Below, in pieces: positions 62,139-64,000 of a stretch of 64,000 nucleotides of DNA (positions are counted from its first letter, which is position 1; each line of letters begins with the position of its first letter). The notes below the pieces were generated by a model, which saw only the letters and a program-made list of their open reading frames with translations, was not told the origin of the DNA and did not search any database. The stretch is taken from assembly GCF_900114115.1 (NCBI RefSeq), contig NZ_FORX01000017.1, positions 37,194-101,193 on the forward strand. The letters run 5' to 3'. Source of the DNA: Desulfomicrobium apsheronum (GTDB lineage: Bacteria > Desulfobacterota > Desulfovibrionia > Desulfovibrionales > Desulfomicrobiaceae). The position numbers and the translations under genes are program-made.

Positions 62139-62304
62139 ACTCTCGCCTAGGTAATTATCTGTTTTTATTAACTTTTGTTTCTGCTGAATACCTCAAAAAG
62201 GGTCGAAAATGGGGCGAAAGTATTCAAAACTAGTATTCAAATCTGGCTTTCAATTTTAATCACTAGACCTTGAATTTATATGATAAGTTGTCGCTGGTCA
62301 ATCA

Positions 62305-62859
62305 TTGGGCATCAGCCAGGCTGATGGCTGCTCTGGATACCAAGCTTTTGGCGAATCGGACGGCATCATCCACGTTGGCCGCATGGCCCACATCCGCTGT
62401 AAATTTGTTTACGTACTGAAGGTGACCTTGGAGACGGCTAGGCACGCGACGGCCAAGGATATTTCGGATCTGATCGGTCTGCTCTACTAGGTCCAACACA
62501 ATATCAAAGATCTATCGCCAGAGGAAAAGGTTTCTCTGCATCGTGAACAGGCCGTTCCCATCTTGGAGTCGATTTGGGCCATCCTCGATAAGCGTATCGC
62601 CCACATCCCGCCCAAGAGCCTTCTCGGCAAGACCATGTCCTACGCCCGCATCCAGTGGTGCCAGGCCCTGCGCTTCGTGGGCTGCGGCTTGCTCACGCCC
62701 GACAACAACGCGGTTGAGAACACCATCCGTCCCGTGGCCCTGGGTATAGAATTGGCTCTTTGCCGGAACTCCCCCCAGGGTACTGGCGCCAGCGTTAGAT
62801 CTTATCCCTTGTGGAAACAGCCCGCAGCCAAGGCCAACGAGATTGAGCCCCAAGCCTAG
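62305..62859 (+). pseudogene. IS66-type transposase (TnpC) remnant
   Basis: Fragments read in one frame as an IS66 transposase: QADGCSGYQAFGESDGIIHVG, LLY (stop TAG at 62488-62490) VQHNIKDLSPEEK, then LGKTMSYARIQWCQALRF and PDNNAVENTIRPVALG. The N-terminus is missing, an internal stop interrupts it and the last residues drift. No terminal inverted repeats are seen. Confidence 0.8.
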
Positions 62860-63240
62860 CTGAAATTTTTGTTCGAACGGTTTCCCGCCGCCATTATCAC
62901 GTAAGACATGCGAAAACTTATGCCGCAACACGTAGGAAAATCCCCTTTTTCAAGCCTAAATCGTTCTAAATAATGGGGGTGTCTTCCCCATCAAGCTTTA
63001 TAGCAGGTGAATCGGATATGAAAGATAGGAACGCTTGAGCGCATACGAACAGCATAAAAATGGTTCTGTATGACAGTTATAATAATTGCTTAGCAAACCG
63101 CTGTGAGTTATTTATTATTTCTATCTGAGTAAAGTCAATGCGCTTAGTCGCATCATTGACCATGCACTACTTTAATCGGATTAGAAGTTTTAGCACTGCT
63201 CAATATAAAAATTGTATTTTTTAGGTCTAGTTTTCCTAAT
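62860..63240. other. AT-rich stretch without recognisable genes
   Basis: About 380 bp markedly richer in A and T than the window average, with no convincing ORF or RNA. It lies between the IS66 and integrase remnants and is best read as decayed mobile-element DNA. Confidence 0.5.
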
Positions 63241-63540
63241 AACAACGGGACGGAGTACAAACAATCTGCCACTCCATAGTTTACTGTAGTCCGAAAATTT
63301 GGTTTAAATCAGGGAAGGAACAGGCTCGATAAGGTTGTTTTTCATACACTCAGGCATACAGGGGCGACTCGGTTATCACGTGCTAACAAGTCTCTCCGCG
63401 TATTGATGGACTACGGAGGCTGGAAAACAGCGGAGATGGCTTTGCGTTATCAGCATTCGGACTGGAATGATTTGCAAGGTGCGGCTGAGACGTTAAATTC
63501 TATTGTTCCGCGAATTGAGCCGGAGGTGGAAGATTTTTAG
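63241..63540 (+). pseudogene. Tyrosine recombinase (integrase) C-terminal remnant
   Basis: One frame ending at TAG 63538-63540 contains VVFHTLRHTGATRL (the His-x-x-Arg box), VLMDYGGWKTAEMALRYQHS (Tyr nucleophile) and a charged tail. An in-frame TAG at 63277-63279 breaks the upstream part, and the N-terminal half is absent. It fits the integrase of the element inserted at tRNA-Pro. Confidence 0.85.
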
Positions 63541-63674
63541 TGTGGACCCTTCTCGGTTTCCTGATGCTTGATGCTGCCTGTCATGCCCTGAATAGTTTAT
63601 AAAACTTGACGCACACAACTTAAAGAGTCAAAAAATATTGGTCGATACAGGCTGTTATCTCCGGAGGAGAACCA

Positions 63675-64000
63675 ATGGGTGCAGACACAGAGCTTAATCC
63701 GTCAATGGAACGCTTATCCGCTAAAATTTGTGGTTATAAAGGGGTGGTGGCGAACCTGATCAATAAAGGACAATGCTATTACAAGCAAGGGGACTACGCC
63801 CAAGCGGAGAGCCATTATAAGTGCTCGCTTGCGATTCTGGAGGAGGCTCTCGGCCCCGACCATCCCGATGTGGCTAGAAGTCTGTACCATCTAGGCCTGC
63901 TCTACAAAACCCAGCGCGACTACTCGCAGGCGGAGCCTTTTTTCAAGCGCTCGCTAGCGATTCGGGAGAAGGCTCTGGGTCCCGACCATCCCGATGTGGC
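63675..64000 (+). CDS. TPR repeat protein, 5' end only
   Basis: ATG with GGAGGAG upstream; the frame is open to the right edge (108 codons). After about 30 residues, kinesin-light-chain-type TPR units appear: YKQGDYAQAESHYKCSLAIL followed by EEALGPDHPDVARSLYHLG, repeated as EKALGPDHPDVA. The second unit repeats almost exactly, suggesting recent expansion. Such TPRs are often fused to NB-ARC or protease domains; the N-terminus here is short, so only the repeats are visible. It lies on the mobile-element side of the tRNA. Confidence 0.85.
   Translation, partial: MGADTELNPSMERLSAKICGYKGVVANLINKGQCYYKQGDYAQAESHYKCSLAILEEALGPDHPDVARSLYHLGLLYKTQRDYSQAEPFFKRSLAIREKALGPDHPDV

Overview
The window comes from a GC-rich, anaerobic, sulfate-reducer-type deltaproteobacterium (now Desulfobacterota), order Desulfovibrionales. 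Desulfomicrobium is my best guess. The support is an hgcAB mercury-methylation pair, an acetyl-CoA carboxylase with a fused carboxyltransferase, two tandem porins of a type I associate with that genus, sigma-54 control with an NtrC-type activator, and two in-frame UGA codons that look like selenocysteine sites. The genus call is inference; no rRNA is present.

Layout. 1-5.4 kb: TM2 protein end, a periplasmic solute-binding protein, a membrane-anchored beta-carbonic anhydrase with a paralogue that has lost its catalytic residues, a Tim44-like protein translationally coupled to a candidate selenoprotein zinc ribbon, SRP RNA, tRNA-Ser(GGA) and thioredoxin 2. 5.4-6.1 kb: structured repeats and a MITE-like element. 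6.1-12 kb: a membrane-fused spermidine-synthase-like protein bracketed by a duplicated fabI 3' end, then fabI, purC and hisD. 12-17 kb: two tandem porins and a TolB-like/FG-GAP protein. 17.2-24.1 kb: a TPR protein and a sigma-54-promoted cluster (two receivers, TauE exporter, a membrane protein, PAS histidine kinase, NtrC-type regulator). 24.1-24.6 kb: a second copy of the structured repeat.

24.6-32.9 kb: HEAT-receiver protein, purine nucleoside phosphorylase, a biotin-dependent carboxylase operon and ssb. 33-40.5 kb: DUF362 iron-sulfur protein, gnd, a TVP38-family protein with a flavin disulfide oxidoreductase, another solute-binding protein and acpS. 40.5-45.9 kb: a 1322-aa DUF748 protein and an AT-rich broken glycosyltransferase. 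45.9-54.4 kb: recC-recB-recD. 54.4-57.7 kb: an HD protein, then hgcB, hgcA and an ArsR regulator, with a divergent rhodanese/ferritin-like gene sharing an operator palindrome. 58 kb: a 45-aa membrane miniprotein with its own sigma-54 promoter and terminator. 58.4-61.4 kb: pabB-pabC fusion, MauE/DoxX-like protein and a rhodanese with a Pro/Glu-rich tail. 61.4-64 kb: a decayed toxin-antitoxin pair, the 3' half of tRNA-Pro(CGG) as a probable attachment site, IS66 and integrase remnants, and the start of a TPR protein.

The most unusual signals are the UGA-interrupted zinc-ribbon ORF with a hairpin much like a bacterial SECIS, a similar UGA plus hairpin just upstream of hgcA, a repeat whose outer stems differ in sequence between copies but stay self-complementary, the dead carbonic-anhydrase paralogue, and the sigma-54 miniprotein unit. 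All calls rest on reading the sequence; no database search was run.
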